From contig CALYLW010000054.1 in assembly GCA_944989445.1 (NCBI GenBank), positions 62,001-126,000 on the forward strand: DNA of 64,000 nucleotides. The letters run 5' to 3'. Below the pieces are notes generated by a model. It was not told the DNA's origin. It saw only the letters and a program-made list of their open reading frames with translations, and ran no database searches. The stretch is from Ampullaceana balthica (Eukaryota > Mollusca > Gastropoda > Lymnaeidae). Of the stretch, positions 1 through 9,811 are shown one piece after another. Position 1 is the first letter of the stretch. Each line of letters begins with the position of its first letter. The translations under genes and the position numbers were made by a program.

Positions 1-294
1 TGATGAGGCCTAATTATAAGCATAATTTGAAAAGTCTTAAAATTTTCTTGCTTTATTTGTTTCAAGTATTTCTTAAAGGCGTGTTTGACGATTGAAAATG
101 AGCCATTTATATGATAAATTTGAACCAAAAAAAGATTCACCCTTAAAGAGACGTTTTAAAATAGTTTAGGGTCATAAAGATTATTGTTAATGAACAAGAG
201 AACAGAAATATCTCTGAAAATTTTTTTACTTGTTCATAACTTAAAATTTTTCATCCATGGCAGAGCCTGGTCTTAAGTGGTAATGTTGGCTTCC

Positions 295-534
295 TCATGT
301 CTCGTAAGACGACGGAAGTTTCTGTGCTTCTGTGGGATCCTCGCGCATGGCCCAGCAGCTTCTGCTGTGGCTGTACAAGCCCACTCGCGAGCGGCAGCCT
401 TTGCCGCACTTCTGACACTGAAAGGCAGCATCTGCGGTTGGCCGGTTTGCTCTCCTTCTCCTGTTTTGGCGGTCCGCGTCTGCCACCTGCCGCAGGTCTC
501 TTTCTCCTGCTTCTAGCCCGGCAGTCAACACCAT
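295..534 (-). pseudogene. LINE C-terminal zinc-finger fragment
   Basis: The minus strand encodes FQCQKCGKGCRSRVGLYSHS followed by RSC. This CxxC...SRxGLxSHxRxC pattern is typical of the end of non-LTR retrotransposon polyproteins in animal genomes. Only about 79 codons remain, without reverse transcriptase or endonuclease, so it is a dead fragment upstream of the first VAC14 exon in view. Confidence 0.6.
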
Positions 535-657
535 AAGTGGATATAACTAATGTAAAACAAGCACGTTAAGACAGAATCCCTGTTCCCAGCTTTTGCTAAC
601 TTTCAGGATATAGTTACTAAGAGCTCATCATTTGATCTTGTGATCTTCTATGGGCAG

Positions 658-764
658 GTGTCAAGGAGTTTTGGCAGAGTTTCTTGAAGGCATCAGGAGG
701 TGTAAAAATGGAGTCAACTTCACTGGGATGGCCAACATTCTCATTGTGCACAGCCAAAATTCAG
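658..764 (+). CDS. VAC14: VAC14 exon (first in window)
   Basis: Acceptor GGGCAG, donor TCAG-GTATGT. The exon enters at phase 2 (its first G completes a Met codon if the upstream exon ends in AT) and leaves at phase 1. It encodes [19 protein letters not shown] then [16 protein letters not shown], the conserved segment just before the DLIQFTA block. Donor-like repeats follow immediately. Confidence 0.92.
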
Positions 765-3700
765 GTATGTCTCAAGATCATTGGTTTCACTATGGTAAAG
801 ACAGAATTCAGGTATGGGTAACTCCTTTCCTCGTTCAGCAGTATTGCTGTGGTACAAAAATACAGGTATGGGTAACTTCTTTCCTTGTTCATCAGTATTG
901 CTGTGGTACAAAAATACAGGTATGGGTAACTTCTTTCGCTGTTCATCAGTATTGCTGTGGTACAAAAATACAGGTATGGGTAACTTCTTTCCTTGTTCAT
1001 TAGTATTGCTGTGGTACAAAAATACAGGTATGGGTAAGTTCTTTCTCGCGGTCATTAGTATTACTGTGGTACAGACAGGTATGTCTGACTATTGCTGTGG
1101 TACAGACAGGTATGTCTGACTATTGCTGTGGTACAGACAGGTATGTCTGAATATTTTATCAATGTAACTGTTTTTCACATCTCTAAGACACTTCTTATAC
1201 AAAATTTTATTTACCCCCGTACTCAAGCTGCATGTTACATATGTGTGCATGAAATATTCTTTATACAAATGGTCAATACCCGCTAACTGCATAGATCCAT
1301 AATTTATTGGTCTATTAAGTAGAAATGGTCAATAGCCGCTAACTAATCTCACTCTCTGAAGACTTAGCATTTATTGTTTCTAGAATTTGTAGAATCTTGA
1401 TACCAGGTACTCAACTCATCTACTTGACCTGCGGCGGACAAGAATAATCAATAATCGTTGCGGTCCTACCAGGAATAAAAAAAAATCTATACTAAAAATA
1501 TTAATGGAGTCTAGTTTACATCTGATGGGTGACGAAACATCGGACACATTTTCATTTGAGATGCAGGAAATGTAACCACTTGATATAAACTGTCCAGTGT
1601 TGCAGATGGCCAGGCTGAGTGAGTCTGATGTAAATTACATGAATCCTCAAAACCTGCGCCTTTGGATGTGTCTTGTAATCAGATGCATCTCTCAAAGAAA
1701 ACCACCCAAAAAGTGATGCATACTTCAAACTCCCCCGCCAATCACAAAACATCATTTTCAGGCTAAGGACGGGCCACAGCAAACTTAGGCAACACATGTT
1801 CTGCAAACTTCGAATTGGAGAATGCAAAATGTGCCCCTGCGGGACAGCTGCGGAAAATGCGGAACATGTTCTCCAAAACTGCCCTCTGTACCACAATACC
1901 CGGACAGACATATGGCCCCAGAAAGCTACCCTCGATGACAAACTATGGTGGACTGGACCAACTGACAGCCACAGCGCAGTTCATCACAAATATAGGACTT
2001 GCTGTCTAAATCCTCTATCAAAAGATTTTGAGAACGAAGAAGAAGAAGATGCATCTTATAGTTGCGAAAATACTTAACTAAGGAAAAAATTCATATAAAC
2101 GTAAATCAAGTTAAAATTTTTATGAAAATTAGTAAAAGACATTGCGTACAATTTTAAATATTCTTTTCCGTTGTAACTGAGACTGTGTTGTCGATTTAAA
2201 AAAAAATAAATTAATTTCATGCTCAGTAATGAAAACAACTTCCTATTTCAGATGATCTCATTCAGTTCACTGCCATCACATGGCTCAGGGAGTTCATAGC
2301 CTTGTCGGGACGAGCCATGCTACCCCACATGGAAGGTATCCTCAGCGCCGTGCTCCCATGTCTGGCTTATAATGATGATAGCCGTAAAAAGTCAGTGCTT
2401 TGGCAACGTTTCTTTAGAAAGCTAGCTTATCAACTAGATTATATTTTTTATACCTTCGAGTACAAAATATTTTAACAAGTTGATCAAGGGTCCATTGATT
2501 TTTATCATTATTCAACGTTGTACGTAAATTTTATTGTACAATAAGTCATCGAATATTTTTGCGTGGAGTTTCAAAGTTGTACATACATTTTATTGTACAA
2601 TAAGTCATCAAATATTATTGTTCTAATGTTGTTGACTTTCAATGAGAAAAAAATGATATCTTCTTTTTATCAGAGTACGAGAAGCTGCTGAGACCTTAAA
2701 CCAAGCTCTGAGGAAACTGGTGGAAGCGCAAGATGACCAACCAACTCCAACTGCTGAAATGATCACTATCACTTCGGAGGTCGTGTCTGGTGACAAAGAT
2801 TCCTCCAGGTCCAACAGGTGAGCTCAATAAATTCCTGAGAAAACCTTGTTTGTAATGTTTATATAATTTATTGATCAATGATAAAGGAGAAATAAAACCT
2901 TTAAGACACCAATCAGTGCTGCATGATACACAATTCATTGTACAAATTGAATGGATGCAGGGGTGGATGAAGAAACGCTATTAGCAGTCTAAAATTATCA
3001 CCTTCTGAGCCTGCTTGGCTATTAACCTTATTTGTGTCAATAGCCCGGCTCCTTGCTGGGATACAGCTCTATAAAAATTATCAATTTATTATTATTATTA
3101 TTTTTAAAAAACTACATTTTTTTTTCTCTCAGCCTTGAGTGAGTGTGACAAAGAAGATTTTTTTTTCATTAATGAAGTTAACAAAAAATATGTTTATTCC
3201 AATTTCTCAGTGCAATTATACAGTTGGAAATTCTCCCAGTTATAAAAGTTTTACAAAGATTGTTGGGACATGAGACAATACAAGCCAGAGTTGCCTCCCT
3301 GAAATGGTTTAATCTGCTTCTGGTCCAAACACCCAATAAGGTAGCTGAAAATAACTGTTTCATCTGTTTCAGACATTAATGAATATGTAAATATCTACAG
3401 TTGTTTACAATTATTTTGTTATCATAATTGATTTTATTGATTCTTTTGTAAATTGTATTATTGAAACAGATGTTCATATTTTAAGACATTTAGGTACATA
3501 GAGGAATTCTTTGGCCTCCTGATGACAACATTAGCTGACCCTTCAGATGACGTAAGCAGCTCTTGTGTCTATAGATTTTATTGGCAGGGTGCTTTTGTTT
3601 GATTTTTGACCACGTTTGGTTAAAGGCTTTTAAATTTTGAGAGCAAATCTATTTTGAACAGATACATTGTTTTAAACATTCTTATAAATCTTAAAATGCA

Positions 3701-6700
3701 CTTAATATTTAGCAATAATTTTTATCATATCATTCTCTGTTTTCTTTATATTTTTAAATGATCATGGCAACAAAGCAACAATGTATTTTAAATTTGTAAA
3801 TCCTTAGATTTGAATATTTCTTACTTTACAAACACCGATTGATGACTTTTGCACTTTCTTGATTGTGTATAGTTGCTCTTTGATAACTAAAAAAAATATT
3901 TTTTTGTTATTTCCTGTTCCTTGCCAGGTCGTGTTATTGGACCTAGAAGTCCTGTCTGAAATCTCATCCAACCCCGCTGGCTGTGGGGGCCTGCCAGACG
4001 GCACGGTCGTGGTAAGTCCAGAGAGATCCGGCCATGAAATCAAACTGAATCCATACTTTACCAAACTGATGAACGGGCTCATAGACTGGTTTAAAAAAGA
4101 CAAGCAGCTTTTAGAAGACAGGGGAGCATTTATTATAAGGTGAGTTGTTATTTTAAATCACTTTTTTTTTAGGGCTGCAGAAATTAACAATTAATTGTTA
4201 CAAAATTTTAACGGTTAAATTATTTTTAACGATTGATCGACCCATCACTTACAAATTATTGGAAGTCAAAAATTTTTTTTTAATTTAAAAAAAATAGCGG
4301 CCGATAAATAATATATTTCCTGACGATTACATGAACATTTGGGTTTTAAACTATTGACTGACAGGAATGTTCAAAATGTTGATAAAGTTTGCCTACCATG
4401 GTTCTAACACTGCGCCTACTAAAAAAAAGTGTATTAAGCTAATGGCAGTAATGGATTCTGACTCAGAGACAGAAAATGACAACAGGTCTTCTGATGAATT
4501 ACAGCGTTACAAAATGGAGATGAAAGTTCCTGAATCCATTAACCCTCTACAAAGGTGGAAACTTAATGAACACCGATATCCGATATGGTCATTCCTTGCA
4601 AAGACCGTTTTGTGCATACCAGTTACCTCAGTTCCATGTGAATGATGGTTCAGATCAGCTGGTTATATTGTCAATTAGACCCGCTCATCACTTGAACCAA
4701 ATAGTGTCAACACACATGTCTTTTTGCGTAGTTAGTTAAAAGATGACATATAAAGGAGACATTCCAGTGTTATTTAGATTTTCAACAAGAACGTTTAATA
4801 AGTGCTACCTATGACGTCATAAATTTTATTTTTGGCTTTAATCGGAATTAACGATTAATTAATCGTTAATTTTTCAAAAGTTAACGATTAAATTTAAATT
4901 AATCGTTAACAGCCCTACTTTTTTTTTGTATTCACTCTCTTATGTAATTTTTCATTCTCACAACTAAAAGTCATAGGTTTTTATAGATGAAAAATGAAGC
5001 CCAAAGTTTTAAAGAGGATTTAAATGGTTCACCGACCAAAACGGCCCCAACAATTGGGCTCCGACATAACGGCCCCAACAAAACGGCCATGGGCTAATAG
5101 TAAAATGTACAATCAAATATTATCTTTGAGTTTTTACTCACCTATTCAGTGTCAGGTTTAGCTCACAAGAAACAATAATAATGACACCACAAGAGTGAAT
5201 TTAATAGCCTTTACGGGACACGGTATCAATCACGGTTGTTTGTTGACAAGAAACAATATAACATCACAAGAAATAATTTTACAATTTTACCACTGTTTTT
5301 TAGTGTGAAAAAGTTGACAAAAGCTTAAAATGCAAAAAAAAATATTAATTTTTTGTTAAAAAATGTTAACAATTTGTCTGGGGCTGTTTTGACCGGGGCA
5401 GTTATGTTGGGGCCATTTTGACGGGTCATCAATTTAAGTACATTAAAATTTCTCCAGTGGTCATCTCACAGAACTAATAAGTCCTTATCTCGTAATCCAG
5501 CCCAGGGGAGACTACTTCCATTTTCTTGACCCTTTATTTATATTTCTTCTAATTTCTCAACCAGACAGCTTTCTATATATTTGAGCCCCGAGGCCATATT
5601 TAGAAGTCTGTCAGAGATCCTCATACTAGAAGAGGACGTGTACTTTGCTTGTACGGTCGTCCAGAGTTTAAACACAATCCTGTTGACGTCAACTGAAATC
5701 TATGAGCTCAGATCTCAGCTCAAAGAACTGGCGACAGAGGTAAGAAAGTCAAGCTTACAGAATGTGAACAATAAAAACCATCAATTTGTGATTAATTAAA
5801 ATTGTCCCTAAGTGATTCTTAATTTGAAGTCTTCACTAATTTCTTCCACCCTCATGCACAAATTTACCAGTTTAACTAGGAAACTGACAAATTTAAATTT
5901 TATGTAATGTAACTTGATTTAAGTAAGAAATTTGAAAAAAATTATGACTTAATAATATTCAAATTTTCAGTCAAAATTTATTTTCATTAAAATTTGGTTA
6001 GACTACTGATTGAAGTTACATTAACAAAATTAATTTTCTAAAATTAAAAGAGGAAATTATATTGTAACCATATTATCTAGCTGTGTGCCTGTTGCCTTGT
6101 AACCATCATGTCTAGCTGTATACCTGTTACTTGTAACCATCCTGTCTTGCTGTATACCTGTTACTTGTAACCATCCTATCTAGCTGTATACCTGTTACTT
6201 GTAACCATCCTGTTTAGCTGTATGCCTGTTACTTGTAACCATCCTGTCTAGCTGTATACCTGTTGCTTGTAATCATCCTGTCTAGCTGTGTGCATTTTGT
6301 AACCATCCTGTCTAGCTGTGTGCCTGTTACATTGTAAACCATCTTGTCTAGCTGTATGACTGTTGTAACCATCCTGTCAAGCAATGTTCGCTTTAAGGTG
6401 CGCGGCTGCGCAGTTGCCTGACTGACGCCACGCAGCAGGCTAGAATTACTGCGCAGCAAATTTTGTAAAATGTTGCACAAAAAATGGATGCTGTGCGAAG
6501 TTGCACACGAGTTTTTATGCTTTGCACACGGACCAACGAACCTTAGAGGGAACATTGCTGTCAAGCTGCACACCTGTTACATTGTAAACCATCCTGTCTA
6601 AATGTATTCGCGATGGTATGTAAACCCCATTGTTGGCAGCACTCAACTTCCCTTGGTAAATCTCCAGGAAAACTGCAGCCTGTTCTGCTGCCTGTACAAG

Positions 6701-8943
6701 TGTTGGTGCCACAGCCCCATATCACTGATGTCCCTCTGCTACCTCACGCAGAACTATGAGCAGGCCTACAGGCTCATGCAGATCTTGTATCCTTGCCTCA
6801 AAAAACTCCAATTTAAAGAGCTATGCTTTCGTGGCTGCTAAATGCTTATGTAAACACATGACAAAAAGTGAATCGGGTGGGCGCATATCAGTTCCGCTTG
6901 TGTATCATTTGCAGTCGCCATGGTCTGGGTAAGGGATGATATGTTGGGTTGATGGTACCGTAAATCTAGGAAATAAATTATTTAGTGCTGCGTCAAAGAT
7001 TTGTTTTTCAAAGCAATCCCAGTGAGTTTTTTTAAAATTAGCCCTTCTTCATTTAGAAGAAACATCGGTTATTATTGAAAAACCTTATCAGTGGCGACAG
7101 GGGGTGCGGGCTACTCTATTTTTTTTAATATTTGAATGTGCCACGTGGATTTTAGCTTGTGACTCAATGAAGATTTAGTAAAAGAGAAGTATAAGTATAG
7201 TAAGTATTTTATGCAGCAGTCAGAACTGGAATCATATTTGAATCTGATTGAAGGTGAATATTCCAAAATGCTATTTTTTCTTGTGACATTTCTTTGACCT
7301 GTGTCAGCGGTGATCTGGAGGTTACAGTGGATTTCTTGAAAGAAATTGATAAACTCGTTCAGTTAATTGAGTCGCCAATTTTCGCATGTAAGCAAATGAA
7401 ATTCTGGAAAAAACTCCTTTATCATTACGTATCATTACTTTTATGTTATCTTAAATTACCACTGCAGCAATTACTCAAATATCTCAGCTTATCATTTCAT
7501 TGTGTCTTTTATTTATAGAGTAAATGTTTACTTTTATTTATAGAGTAAATGTTTACTTTTATTTATAGAGTAAATGTTGTCTTTAATTTATAGAGTAAAT
7601 GTTTACTTTTATTTATATAGTAAATGTTTACTTTTATTTATAGAGTGAATGTTTACTTTTATTTATAGAGTAAATGTTTACCTTTATTTATAGAGCAAAT
7701 GTCTCCTTTCAGACCTACGGCTACAGCTGCTTGAGGCCCATCAAAACCCGGAACTGATCAAAAGTCTCTACGGCTTGTTGATGATACTCCCCCAGTCAGA
7801 AGCTTTCAAATTATTACGCAATAGATTGGAATGTATACCACAGATCAATCTTACTTTAGCTCTAGATACAGAGTGAGTATATCTCAGATCTATCTTACTT
7901 TAGCCCTAGATACAGAGTGAGTATACCTCAGATCTATCTTACTTTAGCCCTAGATACAGAGTGAGTATACCTCAGATCTATCTTACTTTAGCCCTAGATA
8001 CAGAGTGAGTATACCTCAGATCTATCTTACTTTAGCCCTAGATACAGAGTGAGTATACCTCAGATCTATCTTACTTTAGCCCTAGATACAGAGTGAGTAT
8101 ACCTCAGATCTATCTTACTTTAGCCCTAGATACAGAGTGAGTATACCTCAGATCTATCTTACTTTAGCCCTAGATACAGAGTGAGTATACCTCAGATCTA
8201 TCTTACTTTAGCCCTAGATACAGAGTGAGTATACCTCAGATCTATCTTACTTTAGCCCTAGATACAGAGTGAGTATAAGAGGGTCCAGACATTTGATCAA
8301 TATATTTGGCTATTGTCGTGGCTTAATATTGTTTTGTTTGCTCTAAAGATAGGGTATAAGAGGGAGCGGCCCAATGTTCCCTTCAACCTGCGTGGCTGTC
8401 AGCGGCGCAGATATCTGACCGGCGCCACACGGCAGTTTAGGATTGCTGTGCACTAAATTTTGTCAAATATTTCACTAAAATTGGATGCTGTGCAGCTTTG
8501 CATAGGTGTTGTTGTTTTTTTACTTTGCACACAGACCAACTGACCTCAGAGGGATCATTCGTCCAGACATTTGATCAATATTTTTGGCTATTGTCATGGC
8601 TTACAATGTATATCTCAGATCAATCTTACTTTAGCCCTAGATACAGAGTGAGTATAAGAGGGTCCAGACATTTGATCAATATTTTTGGCTATTGTCAAGA
8701 CTTCATATTGTTTTATTTGTTCTCAAGAAAATGCACAAAAAATGTTGCATCAGTTAAATGTGTTTTAAAAATTCCATCTAATTTTCTTTCAGTAAAAAGA
8801 AAAGAGGAGAAGAACGACCGCTCGTAAAAAAAATCAACTTCAACCAGTTGCTGGATCACTTCCTGGCCGTGCAGGCCAAGCACAGAGAGTACAAACGTAA
8901 CCAAGTGGCCTACAAAATATCGGCTGTGAAAAATTTGAAGTGA
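658..8943 (+). CDS. VAC14: VAC14 orthologue, 3' part (11 exons, N-terminus outside window)
   Basis: VAC14 is the HEAT-repeat scaffold that holds the lipid kinase PIKfyve and the phosphatase FIG4 together on endosome/lysosome membranes, controlling PI(3,5)P2. Exons joined in frame: 658-764, 2252-2390, 2674-2817, 3211-3340, 3486-3551, 3928-4139, 5565-5739, 6668-6786, 7308-7387, 7713-7872, 8793-8943 (TGA). They give about 494 codons, against about 782 for the human protein, so roughly the first 290 residues are upstream of the window. Family-specific blocks read directly include [126 protein letters not shown] and [20 protein letters not shown]. Order and spacing follow the family to its C-terminus. 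The protein ends in a lysine-rich tail. Identification is by recall of the family and not by a search, but the match runs through all 11 exons. Confidence 0.95.
770..1152 (+). repeat. 54-bp and 31-bp minisatellite of donor-like units
   Basis: CAG-GTATGGGTAA recurs at 809, 863, 917, 971 and 1025 (period 54 bp), then CAG-GTATGTCTGA recurs at 1076, 1107 and 1138 (period 31 bp). Each unit carries a copy of the junction CAG-GTATG, close to the authentic donor at 764/765. The 54-bp period is a multiple of three, which explains the long apparent open frames on both strands here; they are not genes. Confidence 0.9.
1741..2010 (+). pseudogene. LINE 3'-end fragment (RTG...CPCG...EHVL...CP motif)
   Basis: The + strand reads [20 protein letters not shown] then [20 protein letters not shown] and NCPLY. 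This is the characteristic C-terminal region of jockey/I-like non-LTR retrotransposons (RTGH...C.CG...T.EH.L..C). The frame opens without a start and no upstream RT domain is visible. It is a truncated insertion in the intron between 764 and 2252. Confidence 0.7.
2252..2390 (+). CDS. VAC14: VAC14 exon
   Basis: Acceptor TATTTCAG; donor AAA-GTCAGT (a weak but usable site). It encodes [20 protein letters not shown], then [20 protein letters not shown] and NDDSRK. The phase 1 entry and phase 2 exit match both neighbours. Confidence 0.94.
2674..2817 (+). CDS. VAC14: VAC14 exon
   Basis: Acceptor TTTTATCAG, donor ACAG-GTGAGC. It encodes [20 protein letters not shown] followed by an acidic and Thr/Ser-rich stretch. 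This corresponds to the end of one helical repeat and the poorly conserved linker of VAC14. Confidence 0.92.
3042..3105 (+). repeat. Dispersed repeat fragment (copy of 41285-41345, inverted)
   Basis: CCGGCTCCTTGCTGGGATAC with following AGCTCTATAAAAATTATCAA and a TTA/ATT run matches, in reverse complement, the sequence near 41285-41345. It is a dispersed element fragment in a VAC14 intron. Confidence 0.6.
3211..3340 (+). CDS. VAC14: VAC14 exon
   Basis: Acceptor AATTTCTCAG, donor AATAAG-GTAGCT. It encodes [20 protein letters not shown] then [20 protein letters not shown]. The RVASLKW segment corresponds to the family's RIAVLKWLYHL helix. Confidence 0.92.
3486..3551 (+). CDS. VAC14: VAC14 short exon (22 codons)
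   Basis: It encodes [20 protein letters not shown] plus DD. The acceptor is TTTTAAG just before ACATTT, chosen because it is the only nearby AG that keeps phase 0 and restores the conserved FR...TLxDPSD block. The later TAG at 3491-3493 would shift the frame. Donor GAC-GTAAGC. Confidence 0.88.
3928..4139 (+). CDS. VAC14: VAC14 exon with an internal strong donor-like site
   Basis: Acceptor TTGCCAG, donor ATAAG-GTGAGT. It encodes [20 protein letters not shown] through [20 protein letters not shown] to DRGAFIIR. An exact GTAAGT preceded by GTG lies inside the exon near 4012. Using it would remove the conserved second half, so it is read here as an unused or rarely used cryptic donor. Confidence 0.94.
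4170..4917. mobile_element. Decayed hAT transposon with transposase C-terminal relic
   Basis: The ends TAGGGCTGC... and ...AACAGCCCTA are inverted, and both inner ends are rich in TTAACGATTAATTAATCG-like repeats. The same C-plus-T run flanks both ends (CTTTTTTTT, possible target duplication). Inside, 4367-4645 (+) encodes a hAT dimerisation-domain relic: [36 protein letters not shown], then a stop where SER is usual. About 750 bp, with no DDE core. It is inserted only 30 bp after a VAC14 donor (4140). Confidence 0.82.
4367..4645 (+). pseudogene. hAT transposase C-terminal fragment
   Basis: This 92-codon reading frame lies within the hAT relic. The order PLxxWKxNxxRxPxxSxLAxxxLCIPxTSxPxE is the hAT C-terminal dimerisation motif. 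The N-terminal BED finger and catalytic residues are absent. Stop codons interrupt the motif shortly after TSVPCE; weak similarity (WFRSAGYIV) continues beyond the stop. Not expected to be functional. Confidence 0.8.
5020..5436. mobile_element. MITE-like element with degenerate terminal inverted repeats
   Basis: The left end (TTAAATGGTTCACCGACCAA then AACGGCCCCAAC) and the right end (GGGGCCATTTTGACGGGTCA then TCAATTTAA) are inverted copies with several mismatches. A second inner copy (ATAACGGCCCCAAC) is also mirrored. About 415 bp, no coding capacity; lies in a VAC14 intron. Confidence 0.65.
5565..5739 (+). CDS. VAC14: VAC14 exon
   Basis: Acceptor CTCAACCAG, donor ACAGAG-GTAAGA. It encodes [20 protein letters not shown] then [20 protein letters not shown] and [18 protein letters not shown]. 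The LNTILLTST motif is strongly conserved in VAC14. Confidence 0.95.
6060..6600 (+). repeat. ~34-bp minisatellite interrupted by a MITE
   Basis: Units like GTAACCATCCTGTCTAGCTG then TATACCTGTTACTT repeat about nine times from 6060 to 6379 and resume at 6560-6600 after the MITE. Unit lengths vary. The array lies in the VAC14 intron before the exon at 6668. Confidence 0.85.
6380..6559. mobile_element. 180-bp MITE (family copy 1)
   Basis: Termini AGCAATGTTCGCTTTAAGGT and ACCTTAGAGGGAACATTGCT are inverted repeats; GTCA flanks both sides as a candidate target duplication. The interior has repeated TGCGCAG/TTGCAC segments and no reading frame. A related copy lies at 8372-8560. Confidence 0.78.
6668..6786 (+). 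CDS. VAC14: VAC14 exon
   Basis: Acceptor AATCTCCAG, donor ATCTT-GTATCC (weak). It encodes [20 protein letters not shown] then [19 protein letters not shown], the Cys-rich helix block near the C-terminal third. The phase 2 end joins TT to C of the next exon, giving F before GDLEV as expected. Confidence 0.95.
7308..7387 (+). CDS. VAC14: VAC14 exon
   Basis: Acceptor CTGTGTCAG, donor CGCAT-GTAAGC. It encodes [20 protein letters not shown] then ESPIFA, an almost invariant stretch of VAC14. Exit phase 1. Confidence 0.96.
7503..7705 (+). repeat. 25-bp minisatellite with acceptor-like units
   Basis: About eight copies of TTTATTTATAGAGTAAATGT plus TTACT end in a degenerate copy that merges with the real acceptor CTCCTTTCAG at 7712. 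Each unit contains a T-rich tract followed by TATAG, a weak 3' splice-site look-alike. Confidence 0.9.
7713..7872 (+). CDS. VAC14: VAC14 exon flanked by splice-site-like minisatellites
   Basis: Acceptor CTCCTTTCAG, donor ACAGA-GTGAGT. It encodes [20 protein letters not shown] then [20 protein letters not shown] and [13 protein letters not shown]. The last ~44 bp including the donor are the founder of the tandem array that follows. Reading past the first donor gives GAG-TGA, an immediate stop, so only the first donor yields a full-length protein. Confidence 0.95.
7829..8276 (+). repeat. 44-bp minisatellite duplicating a VAC14 exon end and its donor
   Basis: GAGTGAGTAT recurs at 7871, 7915, 7959, 8003, 8047, 8091, 8135, 8179, 8223 and 8267, exactly 44 bp apart. 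Each unit copies the exon end (CAGATCTATCTTACTTTAGC, CCTAGATACAGA) and GTGAGT. Intronic copies are almost identical to each other but differ from the exonic founder at a few bases (e.g. AGCTCTAG in the exon, AGCCCTAG in copies), which suggests recent expansion from an intronic copy. One further copy is at about 8608-8655. Confidence 0.95.
8277..8720 (+). repeat. Duplicated intron segment with a MITE inside
   Basis: GTATAAGAGGGTCCAGACAT then TTGATCAATATATTTGGCTA occurs near 8272, again in part at about 8560 and at 8652, one copy being split by the MITE at 8372-8560. This is a larger local duplication tied to the 44-bp array. Confidence 0.75.
8372..8560. mobile_element. MITE (family copy 2)
   Basis: Diverged relative of 6380-6559: it starts CAATGTTCCCTTCAACCT, ends CTCAGAGGGATCATTCG, and shares GGATGCTGTGC and TTTGCACACAGACCAAC. 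It interrupts the sequence found intact at about 8652. Confidence 0.7.
8793..8943 (+). CDS. VAC14: VAC14 terminal coding exon
   Basis: Acceptor TTTTCTTTCAG; ends at TGA 8941-8943. It encodes [20 protein letters not shown] then [20 protein letters not shown] and KISAVKNLK. The YxxLLxHFxxVQxKHxxxR helix is the conserved VAC14 C-terminus; the Lys-rich ending is divergent. Confidence 0.94.
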
Positions 8944-9517
8944 AAATCTCAGTCAGGTTTCCAATCTGCTCCAGTGAGACTGTGTTTGTCTTTGAGGTGC
9001 TGTTGATTAAGTGGTTTATAAAGAAATGCCTGCAAACTTTATGACAAATGTAAGCCTGAACCTCAATATATACGCGGGCCGGCTTTAACAATGATATTGT
9101 TTTAATAGTCTGTCAGGAGAGTCAAAGATTTTTATTATTATATCGACACTGAAATTGTGTGATTTGTTATTTATTTATTTTTTTATTTTTTTTCAGGCTT
9201 GTTAAATTTGAATTTATTTTAACATACTCGCAAAAAAAACCCAACAAAAATCAATAACAGAGTATGCGGATATTGCCTCATAAAAGTTACACTAATATGG
9301 ATTTTAATTTTTGGGGTTGATCCTTATTTATTTAAAATTTCTTGTGCCATTGTACGTGTTTATCTCTGGTGTGTCGAGCAATAACTCTGCTGTCACAATT
9401 GACTTGCGGACTTCGAAAAAAAAATATGCTTGTGTATACAAAACTTACACACACACATATTTAGATATACAGGTATATATATTTGTGTTTATACATAAAC
9501 TAATATATAAGCATGTT

Positions 9518-9551
<34 letters not shown>

Positions 9552-9566
9552 CGTGTGTATGTATAT
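9518..9566 (+). repeat. TA/TG microsatellite
   Basis: (TA)n changes to (TG)n with some CG interruptions. It creates spurious Tyr/Ile and Cys/Val reading frames. Confidence 0.9.
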
Positions 9567-9811
9567 AAATGCACTAATTGGTTGTGTGAAGGACAGATTG
9601 AAGGTATTCTAAATGGGACGTCCTTTATATGTAGTGTGCACCCTTTTAAAAACCGAAGTTCTTTTCTCATCTTTAATCTCTCTATTACTCCCAGTAACCA
9701 CATCCGCAATTTGTATCTGTTTTCCTTAAATGAAAAGCAATCAGTTGCAACTGTAGAGGCGATTGTAGACAGTTGTCCACACAAATATGTTCAGCAACGA
9801 CATGCTTAAAT

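Noticed and set aside
650..1119. Repetitive reading frames ([13 protein letters not shown] and antisense [12 protein letters not shown])
   Set aside because: They come from the 54-bp tandem repeat, whose length is divisible by three; only the part up to 764 is a VAC14 exon.
3491..3494. TAG at 3491-3493 as acceptor of the 22-codon VAC14 exon
   Set aside because: It would shift the frame; the AAG at 3483-3485 keeps phase and restores the conserved FR motif.
4012..4020. GTAAGT inside a VAC14 exon as the true exon end
   Set aside because: The frame continues into the conserved [10 protein letters not shown] and RGAFIIR blocks with a good donor at 4140.
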